A stretch of 42,864 nt of DNA, from positions 1-42,864 of the forward strand of contig CANGKD010000003.1 in NCBI GenBank assembly GCA_947454495.1. The letters run 5' to 3'. Of the stretch, positions 1 through 7,860 are shown piece after piece (the stretch's first letter is position 1; each line of letters opens with the position of its first letter). The DNA is from Actinomycetota bacterium (GTDB lineage Bacteria; Actinomycetota; Actinomycetes; Actinomycetales; Microbacteriaceae). Below the pieces are notes generated by a model that had not been told where the DNA came from, did no database searches, and worked only from the letters and a program-made list of their open reading frames with translations. A program made the position numbers and the translations under genes.

Positions 1-307
1 CCAGACCCGGCGTCTCGGTTCCACCCTCGACACCGAGCGCAAAGAGCACCTGCATTCCCACGCAGATTCCCAGCACGGGCCGCCCGCCCGCGAGTCGGCG
101 TTCGATGACCTCGTCACCCCCGTGCGTGCGCAGCGCATCCATCACCGCGGCGAACGCGCCCACGCCCGGCACGAGCAATCCGTCGGCATCGGCGCAGGCC
201 TTTTTATCGCGCGTCAGAACCGGGGTGGCTCCGGCGGCTTCGACCGCCTTCATGGCCGAGTGAATGTTGCCCGTTCCGTAGTCGAAGACGACGACGGTCT
301 TGGTCAC
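1..307 (-). CDS. hisH: Imidazole glycerol phosphate synthase subunit HisH (3' end outside window)
   Basis: Glutaminase subunit that feeds ammonia to HisF in histidine biosynthesis. About 102 codons are present. The GTG start at 307 gives [17 protein letters not shown], and further on come LLVPGVGAF and [15 protein letters not shown], the nucleophile-elbow region of class I glutamine amidotransferases (the Cys of GICVGMQ is the catalytic nucleophile by family knowledge). The start overlaps the hisB stop in a GTGA, so the two genes are probably translationally coupled. The gene runs off the left edge, so the catalytic His/Glu pair is not visible. Confidence 0.93.
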   Translation of the reverse strand, partial: MTKTVVVFDYGTGNIHSAMKAVEAAGATPVLTRDKKACADADGLLVPGVGAFAAVMDALRTHGGDEVIERRLAGGRPVLGICVGMQVLFALGVEGGTETPGL

Positions 308-918
308 AGTGCGCCTTTTGTGCTCGGGATGCCCTGCACGAGTGGATCGAGCGCCTTCGCCTGTCGGAATGCGCGTGCAAAGGCCTTGAACTCGGCTTCG
401 GCGATGTGGTGCGGATCGCGACCGGCCAGCACGTTCACGTGCACGGTCAGCCCCGCGTTGAACGTGATGGCTTCAAAGACGTGACGGACCATCGACCCGG
501 TGAAGTGCCCGCCGATGAGGTGGTATTCGAACCCATCAGGTTCTCCGCCGTGCACGAGGTAAGGGCGACCCGAGATGTCAACCACGGCTTGCGCGAGTGC
601 TTCATCGAGCGGCACGACCGCGTCACCGTAGCGCGAGATACCGGACTTGTCGCCAAGCGCCTGACGAATGGCCTGACCGAGCACGATGGCCGTGTCTTCG
701 ACCGTGTGGTGCACGTCGATATCGGTGTCGCCGTGCGCTTCCACATTTAGATCGGTCAGCGAGTGCTTTGCAAACGCCGTGAGCATGTGGTCAAAAAAGG
801 GAACAGTGGTGTTGATGGCGCTCTGACCCGAACCGTCGAGATTGAGGGTCAGCGCGACCGTTGACTCACTGGTCTGGCGTGTGATCGACGCACTTCGCGA
901 CCCATTCTTGTTTGACAT
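304..918 (-). CDS. hisB: Imidazoleglycerol-phosphate dehydratase
   Basis: Dehydrates imidazole glycerol phosphate to imidazole acetol phosphate in histidine biosynthesis. The 204-residue protein has the usual length of the monofunctional actinobacterial enzyme, with no fused phosphatase domain. Family motifs are visible in order: [17 protein letters not shown] and, near the C terminus, [18 protein letters not shown], which carry the His/Glu ligands of the metal sites. It lies 9 bp after hisC and overlaps hisH by 4 bp, so hisC-hisB-hisH is read as one transcript. Start is the ATG at 918; upstream there is only a weak AGGG. Confidence 0.96.
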   Translation of the reverse strand: MSNKNGSRSASITRQTSESTVALTLNLDGSGQSAINTTVPFFDHMLTAFAKHSLTDLNVEAHGDTDIDVHHTVEDTAIVLGQAIRQALGDKSGISRYGDAVVPLDEALAQAVVDISGRPYLVHGGEPDGFEYHLIGGHFTGSMVRHVFEAITFNAGLTVHVNVLAGRDPHHIAEAEFKAFARAFRQAKALDPLVQGIPSTKGAL

Positions 919-927
919 GGTTTAACC

Positions 928-2007
928 CTAGCGGGGCGCGAGGGGGGCAATTCGAGCGAGGAATTCGCTCGTCTCGCTCTCGGTGCCCGCAGTTACGCGC
1001 AGGTGATTGGGGATGCCCACGTCGCGAATGATGATGCCCTCGGCGAGGAGCTGCTCGAAGATCGCGTGGGGATCGGCGACGTTTCCGAACAGCACGAAGT
1101 TGGCCTCGGACGGATAGGGAGTGAAGCCCAAGCGTGCGAGCTGAACGACGATGCGATCGCGCTGCGTTCGAATGTCATCGACCATCGCGAGCATCAGTTC
1201 GGTGTGCGCGAGCGCGCCCTCGGCCGCCGCCTGCGTGAGGGCCGACAGGTGGTAGGGCAGGCGCACCAGCCGCAAGGCATCAATCACGGCCGGATCGGCG
1301 GCAAGGTAGCCAACACGAGCTCCAGCAAACGCGAAGGCCTTGCTCATCGTGCGTGAGACGAGGAGTCGTGGCCGACCCTCAAGAAGGGTGAGTGCCGACG
1401 GCGTGCCCGCCGGCGCAAATTCGACGTACGCCTCATCAACGACAACGATGCCGTCGGTCTGCTCGTACGCCGCGACGATGGCGTCGAGCGAGACCGGAGT
1501 ACCCGTGGGGTTGTTGGGCGCACAAAAGAATGTGAGGTCGGGTTGCGCGTCAGCGACCGCACGAGCGGCCGTCTCCGGCGAAATAACGAAGTCCGCGTCG
1601 CGCGCAGCCGTGATCCACGTCGTTCCCGTGCCCGCGGCGAGCAGGGGGTACATGGAATACGTGGGTGGAAATCCGAGGACCGACCGGCCGGGTCCACCAA
1701 ACGCCTGCAAGATGTGCTGGATGACCTCGTTCGACCCATTCGCCGCCCACACGTTGGCGGCGCTCAGTCCGTGCCCGAGGTACTCGGCGAGGGCCGAGCG
1801 CAACCCAACAAACTCGCGGTCGGGATAGCGGTTTATCGAACGCAGGGCTTTTTCGGTACGACCCAGAATGTCGGCGATGACCACGTCGGGAACGGGGTGT
1901 GTGTTCTCGTTGACGTTGAGCTCGATGCGCACATGAGCCTGGGGAGCCCCGTAGGGCTTTTTGCCTCGCAGGTCGTCACGAATGGGCAGGTCGTCGAGGC
2001 TCGTCAC
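928..2007 (-). CDS. hisC: Histidinol-phosphate aminotransferase
   Basis: PLP-dependent class I/II aminotransferase converting imidazole acetol phosphate to histidinol phosphate. The 359-residue protein shows LNVNENTHP near the N terminus, FCAPNNPTGTP (about residue 160), IVVVDEAYVEF, and SRTMSKAFAFAGARVGY, whose Lys (about residue 220) is the expected Schiff-base residue. The GTG start at 2007 has no upstream ATG competitor before the LysM gene ends at 2017. The 9-bp gap puts it in line with that LysM gene, so it could also receive transcription from the SOS-regulated promoter upstream. Confidence 0.95.
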   Translation of the reverse strand: MTSLDDLPIRDDLRGKKPYGAPQAHVRIELNVNENTHPVPDVVIADILGRTEKALRSINRYPDREFVGLRSALAEYLGHGLSAANVWAANGSNEVIQHILQAFGGPGRSVLGFPPTYSMYPLLAAGTGTTWITAARDADFVISPETAARAVADAQPDLTFFCAPNNPTGTPVSLDAIVAAYEQTDGIVVVDEAYVEFAPAGTPSALTLLEGRPRLLVSRTMSKAFAFAGARVGYLAADPAVIDALRLVRLPYHLSALTQAAAEGALAHTELMLAMVDDIRTQRDRIVVQLARLGFTPYPSEANFVLFGNVADPHAIFEQLLAEGIIIRDVGIPNHLRVTAGTESETSEFLARIAPLAPR

Positions 2008-2016
2008 CCCTCAAGT

Positions 2017-2361
2017 TTAGAAGCCGGCGGGAAGGGCGATGTGCTGACCCGGCTGAAGCTCGGAGTGCAGCTGGTTGAGCGACACAATCTCGGCGATGAC
2101 GTCGCGCGGGTCTTTTGTCGGCGCGAGCTCCTCGGCGAGACTCCATAGTGTTTCGCCAGGCTCCACCGTGATCCACGTGAGAGAGCTTTGTGACGACACC
2201 GTGGCGTCGGTGGCGGCGGCATCGCCGGCCGACACGGCCGCGAATAGCGCACCGATGGCCAGGGGCAGAGCAATCAGAAACGAGATAACACGACGACCTC
2301 GACGCGTGAGCACCAAGCGGGTGGGCTGCGGGCGGAACGAGGTGTAAGCAACTGCGCTCAT
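2017..2361 (-). CDS. LysM-domain membrane protein, probable SOS cell-division inhibitor (YneA/ChiZ/DivS-like position)
   Basis: A 114-residue protein: basic N terminus, one hydrophobic segment at about 25-48 (ISFLIALPLAIGALFAAV), then a C-terminal LysM domain at about 62-112 (TWITVEPGETLWSLAEEL...LQPGQHIALP). This is the architecture of Bacillus YneA, mycobacterial ChiZ (Rv2719c) and corynebacterial DivS, which are encoded divergently from lexA and delay division during SOS. Gene position and SOS boxes support the same role here; function is inferred. The ATG at 2361 is chosen because AAGGAG lies 9 nt upstream; the frame is open further up but crosses the promoter region. Followed after 9 bp by hisC. 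Confidence 0.82.
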   Translation of the reverse strand: MSAVAYTSFRPQPTRLVLTRRGRRVISFLIALPLAIGALFAAVSAGDAAATDATVSSQSSLTWITVEPGETLWSLAEELAPTKDPRDVIAEIVSLNQLHSELQPGQHIALPAGF

Positions 2362-2441
2362 GGTGGTGAACTCCTTCGTGTTGCGATTTACTCTGGTGCG
2401 ACCCTCCGACAGCGGAAGCTGAGGGGAGGACCGGTTGTATC

Positions 2442-2477
2442 TCGTGTCGGGCACTCGGCCGGGAGTGCCCGACACGA
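2442..2477. repeat. 15-bp perfect inverted repeat in the leader of the LysM gene
   Basis: TCGTGTCGGGCACTC (2442-2456) is the exact reverse complement of GAGTGCCCGACACGA (2463-2477), with a 6-nt loop GGCCGG. It lies between the SOS boxes and the LysM start, so LysM mRNA starting near the boxes would carry this very stable hairpin about 80 nt before its start codon. No T tract follows on either strand, so it does not look like a normal intrinsic terminator. Confidence 0.85.
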
Positions 2478-2486
2478 AGATATGTT

Positions 2487-2502
2487 TCGAAGATATATTC
2501 GA
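2487..2502. promoter_or_regulatory. LexA-binding SOS box, LysM-proximal
   Basis: TCGAAGATATATTCGA, a 16-bp dyad with perfect TCGAA/TTCGA arms, matches the Gram-positive/actinobacterial SOS box layout (TCGAAC-N4-GTTCGA). It is the box closest to the LysM gene in the divergent lexA region and is likely to control it. Confidence 0.72.
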
Positions 2503-2558
2503 AGATGAGCGATTGTCAAGTCGAATTCGACGAAATTCTCGAATATTCGACGACACAG

Positions 2559-2574
2559 TCGAATATGTGTTTGA
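2559..2574. promoter_or_regulatory. LexA-binding SOS box
   Basis: TCGAATATGTGTTTGA is 16 bp with the central GTG and one arm mismatch against TCGAAC-N4-GTTCGA. It lies 31 bp upstream of the lexA start. A weaker overlapping frame, TCGACGACACAGTCGA (2547-2562), shares its left arm. Confidence 0.65.
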
Positions 2575-2588
2575 AGTGGCGGTGTTTT

Positions 2589-2604
2589 TCGAATACTCTT
2601 TCGA
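2589..2604. promoter_or_regulatory. LexA-binding SOS box abutting the lexA start codon
   Basis: TCGAATACTCTTTCGA, 16 bp with perfect TCGAA/TTCGA arms, ends one base before the lexA ATG at 2606. Its position suggests direct autorepression of lexA and leaves no room for a Shine-Dalgarno sequence, so lexA may be translated from a very short leader. Confidence 0.7.
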
Positions 2605-2605
2605 C

Positions 2606-3304
2606 ATGTCACCGAGTGAAACAGAAGCGACCGACAACGGTCGCAACCGGCCCACACTGTCGTCAAAACAGCGCGAGATGCTCGAGGCGATCATCTCGTT
2701 CATCGACGCAAACGGATACCCGCCCACGATGCAAGAGATCGGCACCGCCGTCGGACTCGCCTCGTTGAGTAGCGTCTCGCATCAGTTCAAGCAGCTCGAG
2801 ATCTTCGGTTACATCCGTCGCGATGCGAAACTGTCTCGCTCACTCGAGGTCGTGCTCAACCCCGACGGCTCCGAATCGGTGAGCACCACATCCAGCGCAC
2901 CGGTGACGCATCTCGACCTTGGTCGCGACGTGACCATGGTGCCGCTCGTCGGCCGCATCGCAGCCGGTGTGCCCATTACCGCCGAGCAAAACGTCGAAGA
3001 CACCATGGCGCTGCCCGAACAACTCGTGGGCAAGGGTGACTTGTTCATGCTCGAGGTGCATGGTGACTCAATGATCGAAGCCGCCATTTGCGACGGAGAC
3101 TTCGTGGTCGTGCGCGCCCAGCGCACGGCTGAAAACGGTGACATCGTCTCAGCGATGCTCGATGGTGAAGCCACCGTCAAGGTTTTCAAACAGCGGGATG
3201 GCCACACCTGGCTCCTCCCCCGAAACTCCGCCTACGAACCGATTCTGGGCGACCACGCCGAGATTCAAGGCAAGGTTGTTGCCGTGCTGAGGTCGGTCAC
3301 GTAG
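2606..3304 (+). CDS. lexA: LexA repressor, SOS regulator
   Basis: Transcriptional repressor that self-cleaves when stimulated by RecA filaments. The 232-residue protein has an N-terminal winged helix (about 18-85; [20 protein letters not shown]), an AG cleavage site at A120-G121 (GRIAAGVP), and the S24 peptidase dyad S155 (VHGDSMIEA) and K192 (ATVKVF). The ATG at 2606 gives a normal-length N terminus; the frame stays open to about 2435, but those codons cross the SOS boxes and look non-coding. No good ribosome-binding site precedes the ATG. Divergent from the LysM gene, as in many actinobacteria. Confidence 0.95.
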   Translation: MSPSETEATDNGRNRPTLSSKQREMLEAIISFIDANGYPPTMQEIGTAVGLASLSSVSHQFKQLEIFGYIRRDAKLSRSLEVVLNPDGSESVSTTSSAPVTHLDLGRDVTMVPLVGRIAAGVPITAEQNVEDTMALPEQLVGKGDLFMLEVHGDSMIEAAICDGDFVVVRAQRTAENGDIVSAMLDGEATVKVFKQRDGHTWLLPRNSAYEPILGDHAEIQGKVVAVLRSVT

Positions 3305-3453
3305 CACCGCTCGACGCACCGGTGGAATGGGGCTTTTCCTGAGAGTTATCTTCGAAATGCGTGTTTTATCGCCACACGGGGTGGCATCTCACACGACCGC
3401 GTCGTAACCTCATCGTGTCAGTCCTCTTCAGCTGACAACCCCCTTCATAAAGC

Positions 3454-3495
3454 AAGCGCCCCGGGACTGAAAACAGTCTCGGGGCGCTTATGTTT
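3454..3495. terminator. Strong intrinsic terminator after lexA
   Basis: AAGCGCCCCGGGACTG (3454-3469) pairs over an AAAA loop with CAGTCTCGGGGCGCTT (3474-3489), giving 16 positions with one mismatch, followed by ATGTTTTT. It ends the lexA transcript. In the opposite direction a GCTTTAT follows the stem, so it may also stop metF transcription coming from the right. Confidence 0.88.
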
Positions 3496-3550
3496 TTGCC
3501 TGAGGCAGGCGACGACGAGTTCACCGCACGAGGTTTACGTGCGTGCGAAC

Positions 3551-4549
3551 TCAGCTCGCCGCTGAGATCGCCCCCAGTCCGCGCAAGACATCGAGCACGG
3601 GCGCGTGCTGGTTGAAGGCGTAGAGATGAATGCCGGGTGCCCCACCGTCTAAGACGGCACGTCCGAGACCGATTGCGTGCGCGATTCCGACGTCGTATTG
3701 AGTGGTGGCCGGTATGGTTCCCGAATCGGCGGCCTCGGCTTCGATGCGAGCAGCCTCGGTGAGCTCATCTCGCAGCGGTGTCGGCATCGGCTCGTCCGTG
3801 AGATCCACGATGCGCTGCAGGCGCGACAGGCTCGTCACCGGCATGATGCCCGGCGTGATGGGAAACTCGACCCCGGCAGCCCGCGCGTCGGCGAGGAACG
3901 AGAGGTAGTCATCCGCGTCAAAAAAGAGTTGCGTGATGGCGAGGTTGGCGCCCTGCGCCTGTTTCGCGAGCAGCACGTCGATGTCTTGCGCGCGGTTTCG
4001 TGACTGCGGATGCCCATTGGGAAAGGCTGCAACACCGATGCGCACCGGCTCCCGTCGTTGGCTGAGGCGAACAGCTCCACCGCCCCACTGCGGCTCATCG
4101 ACTTCGGTGTACGGCTCGCGCTCGAGCTGCACCCGATGGATGAGCTGCACGAGCTCGGTCGCCGATCGCAAATCTCCCAAGTAGTCGTCGCCGTCGACCG
4201 CCCCCTCGGGAGCATCACCGCGAATGGCGAGAAACTGGCGGATGCCCGCGTCGAGAAACTCGCGCACGAGTCGATTCGCTTCGGCGGCACTCGACCCGAC
4301 ACACGTGAGGTGCGCCATCGGTGGCACGGACGTGTTTTCTGCGATGAAGCGAACGAGTTCGAGACTCCGCTCACGCGACGACCCTCCGGCGCCATACGTG
4401 ACTGCAATGAAGTCCGGATTCACCGACGCAAGCTTTCGAACCGTGTCATGCACGGCCGCCACGGCGTCGTCTCGACGCGGGGGGTACACCTCAAACGAGA
4501 AGGAAATACCCGACGTCGTGCCGTCCTGCTCAAGCCGGGGCTGCGGCAT
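3551..4549 (-). CDS. metF: Methylenetetrahydrofolate reductase
   Basis: Flavoprotein that reduces 5,10-methylene-THF to 5-methyl-THF for methionine synthesis. The 332-residue protein shows FSFEVYPPRRDD (Glu near the N terminus, catalytic in the family), VTYGAGGSSRERSLEL, MAHLTCVGSS, FLAIRGDAPEG, and NLAITQLFFDADDYLSFL followed by FPITPGIMPV. The ATG at 4549 gives a family-like N terminus; the frame continues upstream but would overlap the preceding small gene. Third gene of an hflX - sorting-signal microprotein - metF run, starting 10 bp after the microprotein stop. No clear ribosome-binding site. Confidence 0.93.
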   Translation of the reverse strand: MPQPRLEQDGTTSGISFSFEVYPPRRDDAVAAVHDTVRKLASVNPDFIAVTYGAGGSSRERSLELVRFIAENTSVPPMAHLTCVGSSAAEANRLVREFLDAGIRQFLAIRGDAPEGAVDGDDYLGDLRSATELVQLIHRVQLEREPYTEVDEPQWGGGAVRLSQRREPVRIGVAAFPNGHPQSRNRAQDIDVLLAKQAQGANLAITQLFFDADDYLSFLADARAAGVEFPITPGIMPVTSLSRLQRIVDLTDEPMPTPLRDELTEAARIEAEAADSGTIPATTQYDVGIAHAIGLGRAVLDGGAPGIHLYAFNQHAPVLDVLRGLGAISAAS

Positions 4550-4559
4550 GAGGCGAGGG

Positions 4560-4760
4560 CTACTTGCTTTCGTCAGTGGGTGCGTTCGTCGCATCCGTCG
4601 ACGCCGGCGTGAAGGTGGCGGCGGACGCATTCTTCTTGCGCGAGACACGCACGGCAACCATGGCGGCAACGCCAAGCACGATGAGCACCGCGCCCACAAT
4701 CAGGACCGCGGTGAGCGTCGCCTGGTTTTGACCGGTGTTTGCAAGGAGAGCAGTGGGCAC
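4560..4760 (-). CDS. 66-residue membrane microprotein made almost entirely of an LAXTG-type sorting signal
   Basis: The sequence begins MPTALLANTGQNQ, then a hydrophobic helix (TLTAVLIVGAVLIVLGVAAM) and a basic RVSRKKN, then a 24-residue Ala/Thr/Asp tail. LANTG plus TM plus positive cluster is the pattern of a sortase (class E, LAXTG) cell-wall sorting signal, normally found at the C terminus of a large secreted protein. Here it starts at residue 6 with nothing before it. The GTG start at 4760 is forced by an in-frame TAA at 4776-4778. The gene begins 15 bp after the hflX stop. Either a stand-alone membrane protein that mimics the motif, or the remnant of a surface protein. Confidence 0.62.
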   Translation of the reverse strand: MPTALLANTGQNQATLTAVLIVGAVLIVLGVAAMVAVRVSRKKNASAATFTPASTDATNAPTDESK

Positions 4761-4775
4761 GTGAAAACTCTTTCG

Positions 4776-6302
4776 TTAGGAACTCGTCGAGAATACCGCA
4801 AGTGCGGGCACGTCGGCCTCGCGCACGAGAGCTCGAATTCGCGTGCCCCCCTCGTCGTAGTCGGTCGAAAGAATGACGGCACGATTGTGCAACCCGAACA
4901 CCACGTCACCGCGGTCATACGGAATAAGTAGTTCGACTTCGACATCGGGTTTGGGCAGACGGCGCGCGATTTCGTCAAGCAGCTCGTCAATGCCCTCGCC
5001 CGTGCGCGCCGACGCGAACACCGCATCGGTCGCGAGTCCGCGCAGCACGAGCCGCTGATCGTCGTCGACGAGGTCGCACTTATTGAACACGATGAGTTCC
5101 GGGATGTCTCGCGCGCCGGCCTCGCCGATCACATCGCGCACGGTCTTGAGTTGTTGCGCCGGGTCGGGGTGGCTCGCGTCGACAACGTGCACGATGAGGT
5201 CGGCATCCTGTACTTCTTCGAGAGTCGAGCGAAACGCTTCAACGAGTTGGTGCGGGAGGTTGCGCACGAAGCCGACCGTGTCAACGAGTGTGTACGGCCG
5301 ACCGTCGGTCGTTGTCGACTTTCGCACGGTGGCGTCAAGCGTGGCGAAGAGGGCGTTCTCGACCAGCACACCGGCGCGCGTAATGCGATTGAGAATCGAC
5401 GACTTACCGGCGTTGGTGTAGCCCGCGATCGCGACCGAGGGCACTTCGTTGCGCTTGCGATTCGCGCGCTTAGTGTCTCGCGCGGGTTTCATGGCGACAA
5501 TCTGCTTTCGCAGCCGAGCCATGCGCGTATTGATTCGACGACGGTCGAGTTCGATTTTGGTTTCACCCGGACCACGGGAGCCCATTCCGGCACCACCGGA
5601 GACCTGCCCACCGGCCTGGCGCGACATCGACTCACCCCATCCACGCAGACGTGGAAGGAGGTATTCGAGTTGAGCAAGCTCGACTTGGGCCTTGCCTTCG
5701 CGGCTCTTGGCGTGCTGAGAGAAGATGTCGAGAATGACCGCAGTGCGGTCAATCACCTTGACCTTGACGACGTCCTCGAGCGCACGACGCTGGCTGGGCG
5801 CGAGTTCGGTGTCGGCAACCACAGTGTCGGCACCGACCGCTTTGACGATGTCGCGCAGGTCTTCGACCTTGCCGCGACCGAGATACGTGGCGGGATCGGG
5901 GTTGGGGCGACGCTGCAACACCCCATCGAGCACCTGGGCGCCCGCGGTCTCACAGAGGGCCGCCAACTCACGAAGGGAATTCTCGGCGTCTTCTTGTGAG
6001 CCTTGCGGATATACCCCGATGAGTACGACCTTCTCGAGTCGGAGTTGGCGGTACTCCACCTCGGTGACGTCTTCGAGTTCGGTTGATAGACCCGCGACAC
6101 GACGAAGGGATGCGCGGTCGGCGAGGTCTTGCTGAAACCCATCGAACTCGGCGCGGCCTGTGCCGGCCTCATCCGCGATGGAATCATCGAGTGCTTGCGC
6201 CCGTTTTCCTTGGGCAAAAACCGACACCGAGGCTGTCGTTTCGGGACTTTTGGCGCGCGCGAGAATGCGGTCAATTGCACTGGGTTCAGTATCACTCGTC
6301 AT
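4776..6302 (-). CDS. hflX: GTPase HflX, ribosome-associated
   Basis: Conserved GTPase that binds the 50S subunit and acts on stalled or hibernating ribosomes. The 508-residue protein has an N-terminal HflX domain ([33 protein letters not shown]), the Gly-rich linker [20 protein letters not shown], and a G domain with G1 [10 protein letters not shown]3 [17 protein letters not shown] and G4 FNKCDLV, ending in a short C-terminal domain. Start is ATG 6302. It heads a run with the LAXTG microprotein and metF and is divergent from the Thr/Pro-linker protein at 6387. Confidence 0.94.
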   Translation of the reverse strand: MTSDTEPSAIDRILARAKSPETTASVSVFAQGKRAQALDDSIADEAGTGRAEFDGFQQDLADRASLRRVAGLSTELEDVTEVEYRQLRLEKVVLIGVYPQGSQEDAENSLRELAALCETAGAQVLDGVLQRRPNPDPATYLGRGKVEDLRDIVKAVGADTVVADTELAPSQRRALEDVVKVKVIDRTAVILDIFSQHAKSREGKAQVELAQLEYLLPRLRGWGESMSRQAGGQVSGGAGMGSRGPGETKIELDRRRINTRMARLRKQIVAMKPARDTKRANRKRNEVPSVAIAGYTNAGKSSILNRITRAGVLVENALFATLDATVRKSTTTDGRPYTLVDTVGFVRNLPHQLVEAFRSTLEEVQDADLIVHVVDASHPDPAQQLKTVRDVIGEAGARDIPELIVFNKCDLVDDDQRLVLRGLATDAVFASARTGEGIDELLDEIARRLPKPDVEVELLIPYDRGDVVFGLHNRAVILSTDYDEGGTRIRALVREADVPALAVFSTSS

Positions 6303-6386
6303 TGCGATAAGGCTAACGTGCGAGCATCGAATCTATTCCGCGTATTAGTGTTAGAGGGTTTGGTTTCCCTTCGCAAAGGAGTTGAC

Positions 6387-7286
6387 ATGTCGAATTACTC
6401 TGCAAACCGAGGTTCGAATACCGCACGCACCGCATGGATCGTGACGGCAATCATCGCTGCCCTGGCCGTCATTGCCCTGGTCGTTGTCTTCTTTGTGGCC
6501 AACAACGGCACACCTACTCCGTCGCCCACCGATTCCAAGCCCACGGTGCAGCCGACGCCGAGCCCGACCGGAACCAACACCGCGACTCCCACGGTGACGC
6601 CGACGCCGAGCCCGACGTCGACGGTGACGCCGACGGTGACGCCTAGCCCGACGGTAAGCCCGTCTGGCTCGTCCAAGCCCACTCCCACGCCGAGCCCAAC
6701 CGAAGACCCCGCCGTTGCCTGGGCCACCTCGCTCTACGGAACGTTTGCACCGCTCACCGCGGCTGGCACAGGCGACTCGCACGTCGCCGTGCCCAAGGGC
6801 GTCAAGGGAGCGCTGCTCACCGTGACGAATAACGGCGCCGATGACCAAGACTTCCGGGTTGAGGTCTTCAACCAATTTGGCAAGCCCATGGGCACGCTCA
6901 TTGACACCATCGGTGACTACCAGGGCACGGTCGCTTATGGGCTCAGCCCGCAGCTCGGTGCAACCCCCACGACGATTCTCATCACGTCGAGCGGAAACTG
7001 GAGCGTTGAATTCGCCCCCGTGGCCAGCGCATCAATGGAGCTGGGTCAGGGATCGTCGAACGACGTGATTCTCTATGGCGGCGAATCCGGGCCTCTGACA
7101 GTGCAATCGCTGACAAGTGGCGCGTTCACGCTCACCACGTACGCCGGAAACAACCCCACGCCGAACATTCTGACGACCCAGACCGGTTGGTGGACCGGCC
7201 AGGTCACCATTCCCTCGGGGCCGCTCGTACTCGTCGTTGGATCGGACGGCGCGTGGAACCTTCAGGTCGGTTTCGCGACTCCATAG
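6387..7286 (+). CDS. Membrane-anchored surface protein with Thr/Pro linker, unknown function
   Basis: A 299-residue protein with three parts: a short cytoplasmic N terminus and one hydrophobic helix at about 17-38 ([21 protein letters not shown]), a low-complexity Thr/Pro/Ser linker at about 42-108, and a C-terminal extracellular region at about 110-299 rich in beta-prone segments. I do not recognise the last part; it may be a ligand- or wall-binding beta domain. The ATG at 6387 is chosen for the AAAGGAG 6 nt upstream; the open frame to the left overlaps hflX and looks non-coding. Stands alone, divergent from hflX. Confidence 0.8.
   Translation: MSNYSANRGSNTARTAWIVTAIIAALAVIALVVVFFVANNGTPTPSPTDSKPTVQPTPSPTGTNTATPTVTPTPSPTSTVTPTVTPSPTVSPSGSSKPTPTPSPTEDPAVAWATSLYGTFAPLTAAGTGDSHVAVPKGVKGALLTVTNNGADDQDFRVEVFNQFGKPMGTLIDTIGDYQGTVAYGLSPQLGATPTTILITSSGNWSVEFAPVASASMELGQGSSNDVILYGGESGPLTVQSLTSGAFTLTTYAGNNPTPNILTTQTGWWTGQVTIPSGPLVLVVGSDGAWNLQVGFATP
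6510..6710 (+). repeat. Degenerate PTPSPT-coding low-complexity tract
   Basis: Encodes the linker of the surface protein in units such as PTPSPT and PTVTP, built from variants of CCGACGCCGAGCCCGACG and GTGACGCCGACG. The near-repeats make length variation between strains likely. Confidence 0.75.
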
Positions 7287-7338
7287 GACTTAAATCAGGA
7301 CGGATTGACCCGACGACTGGAAGCGGGCTGGGAATTAT

Positions 7339-7358
7339 GACCCAGTTGCGGGTCTTTT
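7339..7358 (+). terminator. Possible weak terminator after the surface-protein gene
   Basis: GACCC (7339-7343), loop AGTTGC, GGGTC (7350-7354), then TTTT and a second T-rich stretch near 7364. The stem is only 5 bp, so termination may be partial. Confidence 0.45.
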
Positions 7359-7381
7359 GCCCTGTTTTCCCCTAATCATTC

Positions 7382-7396
7382 AATACAGAATGTATT
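7382..7396. promoter_or_regulatory. AT-rich dyad upstream of the XRE gene, candidate operator
   Basis: AATACA-GAA-TGTATT is a perfect 6-bp dyad with a 3-bp centre, 110 bp upstream of the XRE start. It stands out in a GC-rich background and would suit an autoregulatory HTH dimer; the link is inference. Confidence 0.4.
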
Positions 7397-7506
7397 TCCA
7401 CGCTTTTCCGGCGTAATCTGTGACTAATGGTTTGCGGGGAACCTGACCGATTTGGCGTTGTATCTAGGAATCAGCGGCGCGTACCTCAACAATTAGGACA
7501 AACCTC

Positions 7507-7734
7507 ATGGCTTTATCCCGCAGTGCGGCACACGGCGAACGACTGGAAGAGTTCGGTTCGCGTATTCGCGAATTCCGCAAGTCTCGCGGTCTCACGCAAG
7601 AGCAGTTAGCGCGTGAGGCGGGCGTCGATCGCAAAACGATCAACCGCATTGAGAACTCGCGCTACTCCCCGACATTGGCCAACGTGTATTCGATTGCGGA
7701 TGCGCTCAAGGTCGAGATTCGCGAACTGCTCTAA
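7507..7734 (+). CDS. Small XRE-family helix-turn-helix regulator
   Basis: A 75-residue protein that is essentially one HTH domain: FGSRIREFRKSRGLTQEQLA, followed by the recognition-helix region AGVDRKTINRIENSRYSPTL and SIADALKVEIREL. Similar to the stand-alone YozG/Cro-type XRE proteins common in actinobacteria. Start is ATG 7507, with AGGA about 8 nt upstream. No partner toxin or kinase is adjacent. A palindrome at 7382-7396 may be its own operator. Confidence 0.85.
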   Translation: MALSRSAAHGERLEEFGSRIREFRKSRGLTQEQLAREAGVDRKTINRIENSRYSPTLANVYSIADALKVEIRELL

Positions 7735-7860
7735 CCAGCGAATCTCACACGAGTCGGGACGCATTCGACTGCACTAAGCGAGTGTCAGTGGCTCACGCTT
7801 GACTGACTATCCGATAAGTTCCTTTAGGGACATTCATGGGATAGATAGGATCGTGACAAG

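Noticed and set aside
3410-3490. 6C-type actinobacterial RNA
   Set aside because: Only one loop with five C is present and the two-hairpin C-loop layout of that family is not seen; kept only as a vague possibility in the findings.
6351-6875. Gly/Val/Arg-rich minus-strand frames across the Thr/Pro linker
   Set aside because: They are the reverse reading of the PTPSPT repeat tract and have no independent support.
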